A stretch of DNA of 64,000 nucleotides. It comes from Paraburkholderia piptadeniae. GTDB taxonomy: Bacteria; Pseudomonadota; Gammaproteobacteria; Burkholderiales; Burkholderiaceae. The translations under genes and the position numbers were made by a program. Positions 36,457 to 43,824 of the stretch are shown here, piece by piece (the first letter of the stretch is position 1; each line of letters begins with the position of its first letter). The notes under the pieces were generated by a model that was not told the DNA's origin, ran no database searches, and saw only the letters and a list, made by a program, of their open reading frames with translations. The stretch covers positions 62,001 to 126,000 of the forward strand of contig NZ_CYGY02000009.1 of NCBI RefSeq assembly GCF_900007165.1. Direction: 5' to 3'.

Positions 36457-37953
36457 CTACTTCTTCGCGCCGCCGCCGAGCACGCCGCCGACGAGCGACG
36501 TGACCGCGGAAAGCGGATTCGACGGAGCGCTCGCGTTGACGCCCGCCGTCGACGTGAGCGACAGCCCGCCGGGCGCGGACGAAGCCGACGGCGTTGGCGC
36601 GGACGAGGTCGACGGCGTCGGCGCGGCGATGGCGGGCGCGTTGAGCGTGCCCGTTACCGTCGAGACGACGACCGTGACGGCGCTCGTCACGGCGGACAGC
36701 GGATTGCCGCCGCTCGCGTTGCCTGCGCTGCCCGTCAAGTTGCCTGCCGCGCCCGTGACGGCACCCGTGATAGCGCCGAGCGGACTGGTGCCGCCCGCAC
36801 CGCCTGCAACGCTTCCGAGCGCGCCCGTCACCGCGCCGAGCGGGTTGCCGCCGCCCGCGCCGCCTGCGAGCCCGCCAAGCGCGCCCGTTACTGCGCCCAG
36901 CGGATTGCCGCCAGCCGCGCCGCCTTGCAGCAGTCCACCGACTGCGATCGTGGTCTTGCCCGTATCGGCGACGACGTTGCCGAGACCCGTCGATACGGGA
37001 TTGCCGCCCGTCGAGGCGACGATGCCGCCCGTCTTCGCGAGCTGCCCGCCGAGCGTCGACAGCAGGCCGTCGACGGGCGCGCCGATGCCCGTCGTGTTGC
37101 CGACCGTCTGCGTGGTTGCCGCGAGCATCGACGTGATCGGCGTGATGGCCGTGCTGACCTGTTGCGTGACCTGCTGCACGGGACCCGACGACAGCGCGCC
37201 TGTCAGCGTGCCGCCGCCGTTCGTCACCGCGCCGCCGACCATCTCGACCGCGTCCCCGAGCGGGTTCGTCACGGCTGCGAGCGGTGCGAGTTGTCCGCTG
37301 CCGAGGCTTTTCACGAGATCGCCGGTGCTCGTCACCGCGCTGCCCGCATTGCTCACCACGCCGCCGACGCTTGCGACCGTCGTGCCGACGGGATCGGCCG
37401 ATGCGCCCAGTTCACCGAGCCCCTGCGCGACGCCGTTGCCCAGCGTCGACACAGCCGCGCCGAGATCCGAGACCACGGCGCCCGCCGCCTGAGTCGTTCC
37501 GTTGCCGACGCCCGGCAGCGTCTGCGCGCCGATCACCTCGCCGACACCCGATACCGTCGAGCCCGCGTCGGCAACGACGCCACCTGCGCCGGCAACGACG
37601 TTGCCGATCTGGTTGGCTGCCTTCGGCGTCGGATTCGATCCACCGTTGCCGCCTGATCCGCTGCCCGATCCGCTGCCGGAGCCATCGCCCGAACCGTTGC
37701 TTGCAGTGCCGCCCGCGCCCGCCGAACCGTTGTCGCCCGAAGCGCTGCTTCCCGAACCGCTACCGTCCGAACCGCCTGAACCGCCGGCTCCTAAACCGCT
37801 CGTGCCTCCCGTCGAAATCGCGCCTTTGCCGCCGCTCCCCGTGCCTTGGCTCAACGATCCCGAGCCGCCGCAAGCGGCAAGAGACAACATTGCCGTCACC
37901 GCGGCTGCGATCATCGATGCACGTACCAGGCCTTGTGTCGTTTGAATTTTCAT
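36457..37953 (-). CDS. Gly/Ser/Val-rich repeat lipoprotein (paralogue of 34986-36278)
   Basis: The 498-residue product has a lipoprotein signal ending LSLAAC (lipidated at Cys28), a Gly/Ser spacer of about 80 residues (30-108, SGSGSGSG-type), then the shared repeat region: NQIGNVVAGAGGVVADAGST, DPVGTTVASVGGVVSNAG, LAPLAAVTNPLG, PVQQVTQQVSTAITP, TQTVGNTTGIGAPVDGLL. Residues 348-387 are two near-identical 20-residue units (NPLGAVTGALG-x-x-AGGAGGG) with a third decayed copy. It ends LGGGAKK, like its paralogue's VKK. GAGGA precedes the ATG at 37953. It is the first gene of the trio ending with the TpsB transporter. Function unknown. Confidence 0.7.
   Translation of the reverse strand: MKIQTTQGLVRASMIAAAVTAMLSLAACGGSGSLSQGTGSGGKGAISTGGTSGLGAGGSGGSDGSGSGSSASGDNGSAGAGGTASNGSGDGSGSGSGSGSGGNGGSNPTPKAANQIGNVVAGAGGVVADAGSTVSGVGEVIGAQTLPGVGNGTTQAAGAVVSDLGAAVSTLGNGVAQGLGELGASADPVGTTVASVGGVVSNAGSAVTSTGDLVKSLGSGQLAPLAAVTNPLGDAVEMVGGAVTNGGGTLTGALSSGPVQQVTQQVSTAITPITSMLAATTQTVGNTTGIGAPVDGLLSTLGGQLAKTGGIVASTGGNPVSTGLGNVVADTGKTTIAVGGLLQGGAAGGNPLGAVTGALGGLAGGAGGGNPLGAVTGALGSVAGGAGGTSPLGAITGAVTGAAGNLTGSAGNASGGNPLSAVTSAVTVVVSTVTGTLNAPAIAAPTPSTSSAPTPSASSAPGGLSLTSTAGVNASAPSNPLSAVTSLVGGVLGGGAKK
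36793..36912 (-). repeat. Tandem 60-base repeat inside the lipoprotein gene
   Basis: Two adjacent 60-base units encode residues 348-387 (NPLGAVTGALG core) and a decayed third copy continues to about 36753. In-frame units of this size can expand or contract and change protein length. Confidence 0.6.
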
Positions 37954-38159
37954 TTCGTCCTCGGATATGCCGTTTGTGTCGAGTGATGCCGGGCGCCCTA
38001 TCTGCAACGTCTGTGCCAACCCGTGTGGCGATTTGCGGCATCGACTTGCGCAGCGCGTTTCAACTCAGCACGGGCGCGCGTTCGCGAGCCATCGCGCGGC
38101 TCGCATGAAAACTGATAAGGAACGCTAACGTGATTGGAAGACAAGGAGGCGAACGGCGG

Positions 38160-38216
38160 CGTAACGTAACAGCAAGGGGGATTCGTTACGTGAGGACGGG
38201 TAACGCTGCGTAACGC
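38160..38216. promoter_or_regulatory. Cluster of GTAAC motifs (OmpR/PhoB-type sites)
   Basis: Five GTAAC copies occur in 57 bases: a back-to-back pair at 38161-38170, one inverted at 38185-38189, and GTAAC-N5-GTAAC at 38200-38214 with an exact 10-base period. The same period and core occur at 1309-1323. It lies about 210 bases from the lipoprotein start and 330 from flp, so either side could be the target. Confidence 0.5.
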
Positions 38217-38261
38217 GATGCTTGAAACAAACGGCTTAAACGGGTGCTTAGTGCAAGCGTT

Positions 38262-38276
38262 CTAACTCATGGTTAG
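38262..38276. promoter_or_regulatory. Inverted repeat CTAAC-N5-GTTAG
   Basis: Perfect 5-base arms around TCATG, about 95 bases upstream of the flp promoter. It could be a dimer operator; the binding protein is unknown. Confidence 0.3.
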
Positions 38277-38369
38277 CCCTATGTGCTGCGACGCACAGAC
38301 TGCCGGTACGCTAAAGCAAGTGCTAAATGTTCAAACGCAACAGGCACGGATAGTCGTCACGCGTCAGGA

Positions 38370-38398
38370 TTGCTTACAAATCGTTGCTCGGTTATAAA
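38370..38398 (+). promoter_or_regulatory. Sigma-70 promoter of the flp/Tad locus
   Basis: TTGCTT (38370-38375), a 17-base spacer and TATAAA (38393-38398) give a strong sigma-70 pattern, with a predicted start near 38405 and a 5' leader of about 140 bases before flp. Confidence 0.6.
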
Positions 38399-38400
38399 GC

Positions 38401-38415
38401 CGGCACATCTCGCGC
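38401..38415 (+). promoter_or_regulatory. Possible sigma-54 (-24/-12) element before flp
   Basis: CGGCACATCTCGCGC has GG and GC at the invariant sigma-54 spacing (ten bases between) and a good GGCAC half, but the TT before the -12 GC is missing. It is noted only because the Tad locus ends with a sigma-54 activator gene. Confidence 0.2.
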
Positions 38416-38543
38416 AGGAAAAAATCTGTAAACGCCAGCGTAGAGAAACATAAAGGGCACACGAGAACGCCCACGACAATGCCACTGCGGGCGGCGCGAG
38501 CCGCATCCCCAGTAACGAATATGGAAAGTCCGAGGGTTACAAC

Positions 38544-38732
38544 GTGAAAAACATCATCAGCCGGTTTCTGACAAACAACGAGGGCGTGACGGCAATCGAA
38601 TATGGCCTGATTGCGGGGGTGGTAGCCATCGCAATCGCAACGGCTGCCGGTTCGGTCGGGACCAATCTGTCGAATCTGTTCGACTCCATTGCTGGAATCA
38701 TTTCGTCGAGCACACCGGCGAAATCGTCGTAA
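38544..38732 (+). CDS. flp: Flp-family type IVb pilin
   Basis: Flp is the major subunit of Tad pili. The 62-residue prepilin starts MKNIISRFLTNNEG and is cut after Gly14; the mature chain begins VTAIEYGLIAGVVAIAIATA, with the invariant Glu5/Tyr6 of Flp pilins and a single hydrophobic helix. The C terminus is short and Ser-rich (IISSSTPAKSS), as in most Flp proteins. It is the first gene of the Tad locus, behind its own promoter at 38370-38398, and separate from the prepilin peptidase gene by about 145 bases, so it can be expressed at higher levels than the assembly genes. Confidence 0.95.
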   Translation: MKNIISRFLTNNEGVTAIEYGLIAGVVAIAIATAAGSVGTNLSNLFDSIAGIISSSTPAKSS

Positions 38733-38877
38733 AGACTCAATCAGGTTATTTCCAAAGCATCACGATGCGAGCGTCCGCGCACGACGCTCGCGGAGTCTTT
38801 GCGTCTGTTCAAACGATTTGATGTCATGCGAGCTTTCAGAAAGCTTCGCATTGCTCGCTATTGCCTGCTGGATTCTT

Positions 38878-39372
38878 ATGGCTGCATGGATCGAAATTCT
38901 TCTGTTCGTTGCATGGACAACGACGGCGGCGGTGAGCGACCTTCGTCATCGACGCGTCGCGAATGCGTGGATCGCCGTTGGGCTGGCCGCGGCGTTCGCA
39001 TGCGCGTTCACCGTGCGTGCGCCGTTCGGCGTGCCGCCTGGGCGAGCCGCGTTGGGCGCGCTGCTCGGCTTCGCGGCGCTGCTGCCGTTTTACGCGCTGC
39101 GCGTGATGGGTGCCGCCGACGTCAAAGCGTTCGCCGTGCTCGGCGCGTGGTGTGGCGCGCATGCGCTGCCGGGGCTCTGGGTCGCGGCGACCGTCATGGC
39201 CGGGCTGCATTCGCTCGCGCTGCTAGTCGCGACACGAACGTGGCCTGCCGCGCCTGGCAGCGGCGGCTTGGCCACATTCGCGTTGCGCGGCCATCGCGCG
39301 ACGCCTTATGTCACGTGCCTCGGCGTCGCGGCGCTCGGCGTGCTGGCCTCGCGATGCATCCGGGGAGGCTGA
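38878..39372 (+). CDS. tadV: Prepilin peptidase TadV/CpaA (A24 family)
   Basis: TadV cuts the Flp leader and the TadE/TadG pseudopilin leaders at the inner membrane. The 164-residue product has about five membrane helices and the two catalytic aspartates of A24B peptidases: the first in SDLRHRRVANAW near residue 20, the second in the GxxD motif VMGAADVKAFAVLGAW. It lacks the methylase domain of PilD, as expected for this group. The ATG at 38878 gives the normal short N terminus; an in-frame ATG at 38821 would add 19 residues with a partly hydrophobic start and cannot be excluded. tadE follows within three bases. Confidence 0.88.
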   Translation: MAAWIEILLFVAWTTTAAVSDLRHRRVANAWIAVGLAAAFACAFTVRAPFGVPPGRAALGALLGFAALLPFYALRVMGAADVKAFAVLGAWCGAHALPGLWVAATVMAGLHSLALLVATRTWPAAPGSGGLATFALRGHRATPYVTCLGVAALGVLASRCIRGG

Positions 39373-39374
39373 CG

Positions 39375-39872
39375 TTGAACACGCCGATGCAACCGCTGCC
39401 GCCCGCTCCTCGACGCCATGGCGCGCGCGGATCTTCGTCCCGTCAGCGCGGCTCGAGCGCGGTCGAGTTCGCGCTGGTGTTTCCGTTCTTCTTCATGATC
39501 TTTTACGCGATCGTGACGTTCAGCCTGATTTTCGTCGCGCAGCAAAGCCTGACGCTCGCAGCCGAAGAGGGCGCGCGCGCTGCGCTGAACTACCAGCAGG
39601 CGCAAGACGTGAAGACGGCGCTCGACGATCGCACGGCGGCCGCCTGCCAGGCCGCGTCGAGTCTGACGAACTGGCTCGCGGCCAGGGCGAACTGCGACGC
39701 GAGCTGGGCGGCATGTACGTTCGACGCGACGATGCGCTGCGTCACCGTCACGCTCACGTACGACTACGGGAGCCATCCGCTCGTCCCGCCGATTCCGCTG
39801 CTCGATGCGGCGTTGCCGTCGCGATTGACGAGCACGTCGATGGTTCAACTCAACCCGGGGTATGTGCTGTGA
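39375..39872 (+). CDS. tadE: TadE-like pseudopilin
   Basis: TadE proteins are minor pilins needed for Flp assembly. This 165-residue product carries the TadE segment RQRGSSAVEFALVFPFFFMI near residues 24-43: a Gly-Ser-x-Ala-V-E-F cleavage and Glu5 motif followed by a membrane helix (FFFMIFYAIVTFSLIFVA). The rest is periplasmic, with four Cys (ACQAASS, ANCDASWAACTFDATMRC) likely forming disulfides. The start is taken as TTG at 39375, seven bases after GGGGAGG; an ATG at 39387 is too far from this site. tadV ends three bases upstream. Confidence 0.85.
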   Translation: MNTPMQPLPPAPRRHGARGSSSRQRGSSAVEFALVFPFFFMIFYAIVTFSLIFVAQQSLTLAAEEGARAALNYQQAQDVKTALDDRTAAACQAASSLTNWLAARANCDASWAACTFDATMRCVTVTLTYDYGSHPLVPPIPLLDAALPSRLTSTSMVQLNPGYVL

Positions 39873-39960
39873 TCGCGACACTGCGCTTGCATCGTCCATA
39901 TCACGCACGCGAGACCCGTGAATCCGCGCGCCGTGCGCCGTACCGGAAAGGCAGCGAATC

Positions 39961-40890
39961 ATGCCGAATCTGACTCGTATCGCCGCAGGGGCGCTGATCG
40001 TGCTTGCCGTGGTGCTCGGCGCGCTGGCGATGACGCTGGCCCGTCGCCAACCGCCCGCGCCGGCGCCCGTTGCGCAGACGCAGCCGGCGTTTCCCGTCGT
40101 CGTCGCGATGCGCACGCTGCCTGCCGGCCAGACGATTCCCGCCGACGCACTGCGCATCCAGCGGCTTCCCATCGATCCGTCGGGCGCCTTCGCCGATCCG
40201 TCGCTGATCGCGGGCCGTGTTCCCGTCGCCGATATCGGCGCGCAGGCGCCTGTGCTCGAAACGCAACTGTCGTCGGGTATTGCCGAGCGCATCGAGCCTG
40301 GCGAGCGTGCGGTGGCTGTGCGCGTCGATGAGCAGACAGCCGTCGGCAACCGGTTGCGTCCCGGCAATGTCGTCGATGTGTTCTTCACGTTGAAGCGCGA
40401 TGGCCTGAGCGCCGGTCCAGCGGGCCAGGCGGAAGTGGAGCGCACGCAGGCGCGTCTGCTGCTGTCGCGCGTGCGCGTGCTCGCGTGGGGCAATGTCACG
40501 GCGAGCGGCGCGCCCGATGCGAACACGCCCGCGCGCACGGCCGTTCTCGCGGTGCCGCTTGCCGATGTCGACCGGCTCGTGCTGGCCGAAGGCGCGGGCC
40601 ATCTGATGCTTGCGTTGCGCAATCCACGCGATACCGACGTGCTCGACGCCGCTGCGTTGCCCGCTTATGCCGGCGTGCTGAAGACTGCGGCGAGCGCCGA
40701 TGCGCCCGCATCGACGCGCGCGGCGGCAGGCGTGGCGCTCGACGAACTGTCGGGGACCAGCGCGCGTCATGCGTCGTCAGGTCCTTCGAAAAGCGCGCCC
40801 GTGCCGGCAAGGCTCGTCGCGCGCACTCACGACGCAGGCGGCGGAATCGAAGTGATACGGGGCGGCCGCTCGGAAACGGTCGCATGGTAA
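39961..40890 (+). CDS. cpaB: Flp pilus assembly protein CpaB/RcpC
   Basis: CpaB/RcpC is a periplasmic partner of the Tad secretin. The 309-residue product has one N-terminal membrane anchor (residues 7-27), then the SAF domain expected for this family (VVVAMRTLPAGQTIPADALR, about 45-110) and the RcpC domain with IEPGERAVAVRVDEQTAVGN and LRPGNVVDVFFTLK. The long C terminus (230-309) is Ala/Ser-rich. GGAAAGG precedes the ATG. It lies between tadE and the secretin gene in the usual order for Burkholderiaceae Tad loci. Confidence 0.92.
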   Translation: MPNLTRIAAGALIVLAVVLGALAMTLARRQPPAPAPVAQTQPAFPVVVAMRTLPAGQTIPADALRIQRLPIDPSGAFADPSLIAGRVPVADIGAQAPVLETQLSSGIAERIEPGERAVAVRVDEQTAVGNRLRPGNVVDVFFTLKRDGLSAGPAGQAEVERTQARLLLSRVRVLAWGNVTASGAPDANTPARTAVLAVPLADVDRLVLAEGAGHLMLALRNPRDTDVLDAAALPAYAGVLKTAASADAPASTRAAAGVALDELSGTSARHASSGPSKSAPVPARLVARTHDAGGGIEVIRGGRSETVAW

Positions 40891-41001
40891 TGGCGCGCCA
40901 GGTGCGACGGGAAAACGAGCAAAAAGCAGGGCAAACAGCGAGACAATCCGGCGACGCATTCGCCGGCGAACGAAAAAAGAGTGTTTAGGGAGAGGGCGCA
41001 A

Positions 41002-42456
41002 ATGCGCGTCCAGGGGAACATGAGGAAACGGATTCTTGCGTGGCGAGTGGCCGCCCGCGTGTGCATGCTGCCGATGATCGCGTGGCCCGTCGTGAGCGGC
41101 GCCGCCGACATCGCAGCAGGTTCGCCAACGCCCGCCGCTGCGCCGGCGATCGATCTCGCCGTCGGCGCGCAGCGGACGCTCGCGGCGGGGCACACGCTGC
41201 AGCGCGTGGCCATCGGCGATCCGAACGTCGCCGATGTGCTGATCCTCAAAGGCGGCGCGAAAGCGGACCCGCGTGGCGGCGTGCTGCTCGTCGGCAAATC
41301 GGCGGGCACGACGAGCGTGATGCTGTGGGAGCGCAACCGCGACACGCCGCTCACCTATACCGTCAACGTGGCGACAGCCTCGGCGGCCGATCTGCTCGAC
41401 GGCGGCACGCCTGAAGTGAGAGTGCTCGGCGGCACGGCCGTGATCAAGGGCACGGCCGCGTCGATGCAGGCGCATCAACGCGCGGCAGGCGTGGCGGCGG
41501 GAGCCGTCGCGTCAGTCGCATCGAATGGCAAAGGCGGCGATGCCAAGAGCGCCGGCACAACAGTCGGCACGACAGTCGATACATCGACGCTCGCCATGCG
41601 CCCCGTCGTGCAGGTGGATGTGCGCGTCGTCGAATTCAGCCGCGCGGTGCTCAAGCAGATCGGCTTCAACTTCTCGAAGGGAAGCAACGGCTTTGCGTTC
41701 GGCTCGTTTGCGCCGTCGTCGCTGAACAAGGCGACGTTCACGCCGGGCCAGGGCGCGTCGTTCGATTCGACGATGCCGATCGCGTCCGCGTTCAATCTCG
41801 TGTTCGGCTCGGTCGCGCACGATCTGTTCGCGGACCTGAGCCTGATGGAGAGCAACAACCTCGCGCGCATCCTCGCCGAGCCGACGCTCGTCGCGCTGTC
41901 CGGACAGAGCGCGAGCTTTCTCGCGGGCGGCGAGATTCCCGTGCCGGTGCCGCAAGGGCTCGGCACGACGTCGATCGAATACAAGCCGTATGGCGTCGGC
42001 CTCACGCTCACGCCGACGGTGCTGAGCCCGCAGCGCATCGCGCTCAAGATCGCGCCCGAGGCGAGCCAGCTCGACTTCGTGCACGCGGTGACGGTGAACG
42101 GCATCTCCGTGCCCGCAATCACGACGCGCCGCGCCGATACGACGGTCGAACTCGGCGACGGCGAGAGCTACGTGATCGGCGGACTGATCGATCGCGAGAC
42201 GGCGTCGAACGTCGACAAGGTGCCCGTGCTCGGCGATCTCCCCATACTCGGCGCGTTCTTCAAGCAACTGAACTATTCGCAGAGCGACAAGGAACTGTTA
42301 ATCATCGTCTCGCCGCATCTCGTGTCGCCGCTCGCAAGGGGCGCGGCGTTGCCGTCGACGCCGGGCGAACAGTCCGAGCAGCGCGATGCACCCGTTTGGC
42401 GGTCGCTCTTGGGCGGCGCAGCGTCGCGCGATGCCGCGCCGGGGTTTTCGAAATGA
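41002..42456 (+). CDS. cpaC: Tad pilus secretin CpaC/RcpA
   Basis: This is the outer-membrane secretin through which the Flp pilus exits. The 484-residue protein has a signal peptide (about 1-36, ending SGAADIAAG), a BON-like N domain with ILKGGAKADPRGGVLLVGKS, and the secretin domain from about 230: VVQVDVRVVEFSRAVLKQIG, LMESNNLARILAEPTLVALS, QSASFLAGGEIPVPVPQGLG and the C-terminal VPVLGDLPILGAFFKQLNYS. The ATG at 41002 follows AGGGAGAGGG; a GTG at 40981 and an ATG at 41020 are alternatives. tadZ follows after 93 bases. Confidence 0.95.
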   Translation: MRVQGNMRKRILAWRVAARVCMLPMIAWPVVSGAADIAAGSPTPAAAPAIDLAVGAQRTLAAGHTLQRVAIGDPNVADVLILKGGAKADPRGGVLLVGKSAGTTSVMLWERNRDTPLTYTVNVATASAADLLDGGTPEVRVLGGTAVIKGTAASMQAHQRAAGVAAGAVASVASNGKGGDAKSAGTTVGTTVDTSTLAMRPVVQVDVRVVEFSRAVLKQIGFNFSKGSNGFAFGSFAPSSLNKATFTPGQGASFDSTMPIASAFNLVFGSVAHDLFADLSLMESNNLARILAEPTLVALSGQSASFLAGGEIPVPVPQGLGTTSIEYKPYGVGLTLTPTVLSPQRIALKIAPEASQLDFVHAVTVNGISVPAITTRRADTTVELGDGESYVIGGLIDRETASNVDKVPVLGDLPILGAFFKQLNYSQSDKELLIIVSPHLVSPLARGAALPSTPGEQSEQRDAPVWRSLLGGAASRDAAPGFSK

Positions 42457-42549
42457 ACGCGCGATACGTGGCGAGCAGCGCATGCGAAACGCGGCCGACC
42501 GAAAGCGAACGACAGTCGCGCAGGCAACGGCCAGCAAGGAAAGCACACC

Positions 42550-43821
42550 ATGAACGCGAGAACCGACGCTTTGGCTGAGCGCGCCGTCAGCGACTGCTTC
42601 GTGTTCGCGACGCTCGCCGACGAACACGCGCGCTGGCTCGCCGAGTCGCTCGTCGCGGCGGGCGCCGTCGACCGCGTGAGCCTCGATCCGAAGGCGTTCG
42701 TGCAGCGCATCGGCACGCTCAATCCGTCACTCGTGTTCGTCGATTTTTCGGGCGGCCAGATGGCGGCCGCGAGCGCGGCGGCGAACGCGGCGCGCGCCGC
42801 GTATCCGGGCTTGCAGATCGTCGCGGTCGGTGCGGTGAGCGAGCCCGAGAGCGCGCTCGCCGCGCTGCGCGCGGGCGTGCGCGATTTCATCGACCTGTGC
42901 GCGCCCGTCGCGGACGCGCTGCGCATCACGCGCCAGGTGCTCGACAACGTCGTCGAGCCCGTGAGCCGTCAGGGCAAGCTGACGGCGCTCATCGGCGCGC
43001 GCGTCGGCGTGGGCGTGAGCACGCTCGCCGCGAATCTTGCCGTGCGGCTGCAACGGCGCGATGCCGCGCAAGGGCGCGAAGCGCTGCTGCTCGATCTCGG
43101 CCTGCCCGCAGGCGACGGTACGCTGCTGCTCAACACGCGCAGCGACTTCAGCTTCGTCGAAGCCGTGCGCAACGTGCGCCGCATCGATCAGACCTTCGTG
43201 CACACGGCGCTGTCGCATCACGCGAGCGGCCTCGCGCTGACGAGCTTGCCCGTTGATCTCGCGGAGATGCGCGAGGTCTCGCACACGTCGTCGATCGGAT
43301 TGCTGAACCGGCTGCGCGCGTTCTTCGATCAGTTGATCGTCGATCTCGGCGGCTTCACGAATAGCGAATTCATCGCGAACGTCGTGCAGGCCGCCGACGA
43401 AGCGTGGCTCGTCTGCGATCAGGGCGTGCCGTCGGTGGTGTCGGCTGCCGCCGTGCTGGACGGCTTGCGCGAGCACGGCATCGACATGGAGACGCTGCGG
43501 CAGAAGGTGCGGCTCGTCGTCGGCAAGTACGAGCCGGAGCTGGGACTCACGGCGGCGCAGATCGCGCAGCGGCTCGAGCTCGAACTGATCGCGACGCTGC
43601 CCGAGCGGCGCGTCGCGCTCGGGCAGTCGATGAACCAGGGCAATCTGCTCGCCGATGCCGCGCCGCGCGACGCCTACGTGCGCGCGCTCGATGCGCTCGT
43701 GACGCGCGTCGCGGGCGCGCCGTCCGCAACGGGCGCGGGGGCGCGCACTGCGAGCCCGCACGGCAAGGCCGCGCTCGATGCGTTGCGGCGCTTCATTCCA
43801 CTTTCCAGCAAACGGTCATAG
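42550..43821 (+). CDS. tadZ: Tad pilus localisation ATPase-like protein TadZ/CpaE
   Basis: TadZ is a MinD/ParA-like protein that places the Tad machine, often at the pole. The 423 residues comprise an N-terminal receiver-like domain (about 15-140) and the MinD-like domain from about 145. The deviant Walker A that should read K-G-G-x-G-K-T is I148-G-A-R-V-G-V-G-V-S-T158, so both the signature and P-loop lysines are absent. Later segments keep the fold: EALLLDLGLPAGDGTLLLN, DQLIVDLGGFTNSEF and VRLVVGKYEPELGL. AAGGAAAG lies before the ATG. It stops three bases before tadA. Nucleotide binding is probably weak or lost, which is common in TadZ. Confidence 0.93.
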   Translation: MNARTDALAERAVSDCFVFATLADEHARWLAESLVAAGAVDRVSLDPKAFVQRIGTLNPSLVFVDFSGGQMAAASAAANAARAAYPGLQIVAVGAVSEPESALAALRAGVRDFIDLCAPVADALRITRQVLDNVVEPVSRQGKLTALIGARVGVGVSTLAANLAVRLQRRDAAQGREALLLDLGLPAGDGTLLLNTRSDFSFVEAVRNVRRIDQTFVHTALSHHASGLALTSLPVDLAEMREVSHTSSIGLLNRLRAFFDQLIVDLGGFTNSEFIANVVQAADEAWLVCDQGVPSVVSAAAVLDGLREHGIDMETLRQKVRLVVGKYEPELGLTAAQIAQRLELELIATLPERRVALGQSMNQGNLLADAAPRDAYVRALDALVTRVAGAPSATGAGARTASPHGKAALDALRRFIPLSSKRS

Positions 43822-43824
43822 ACG

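Larger units (their letters stand above)
37954..38543. other. Divergent regulatory region, lipoprotein trio and Tad locus
   Basis: The 590-base gap has no credible gene. It holds the GTAAC cluster (38160-38216), an inverted repeat CTAAC-N5-GTTAG (38262-38276), a sigma-70 promoter (38370-38398) with a possible -24/-12 element (38401-38415), and a 140-base flp leader. The lipoprotein gene's own promoter must lie in the left 200 bases. Confidence 0.55.

Noticed and set aside
34986..37953. True collagen-like triple helix in the two lipoproteins
   Set aside because: Gly is frequent but not at every third position over long stretches, so no continuous Gly-X-Y run is present.
42453..42578. Small plus-strand frame between the secretin and tadZ
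   Set aside because: 41 residues, Arg/Glu-rich, no ribosome binding site and overlapping the secretin end.
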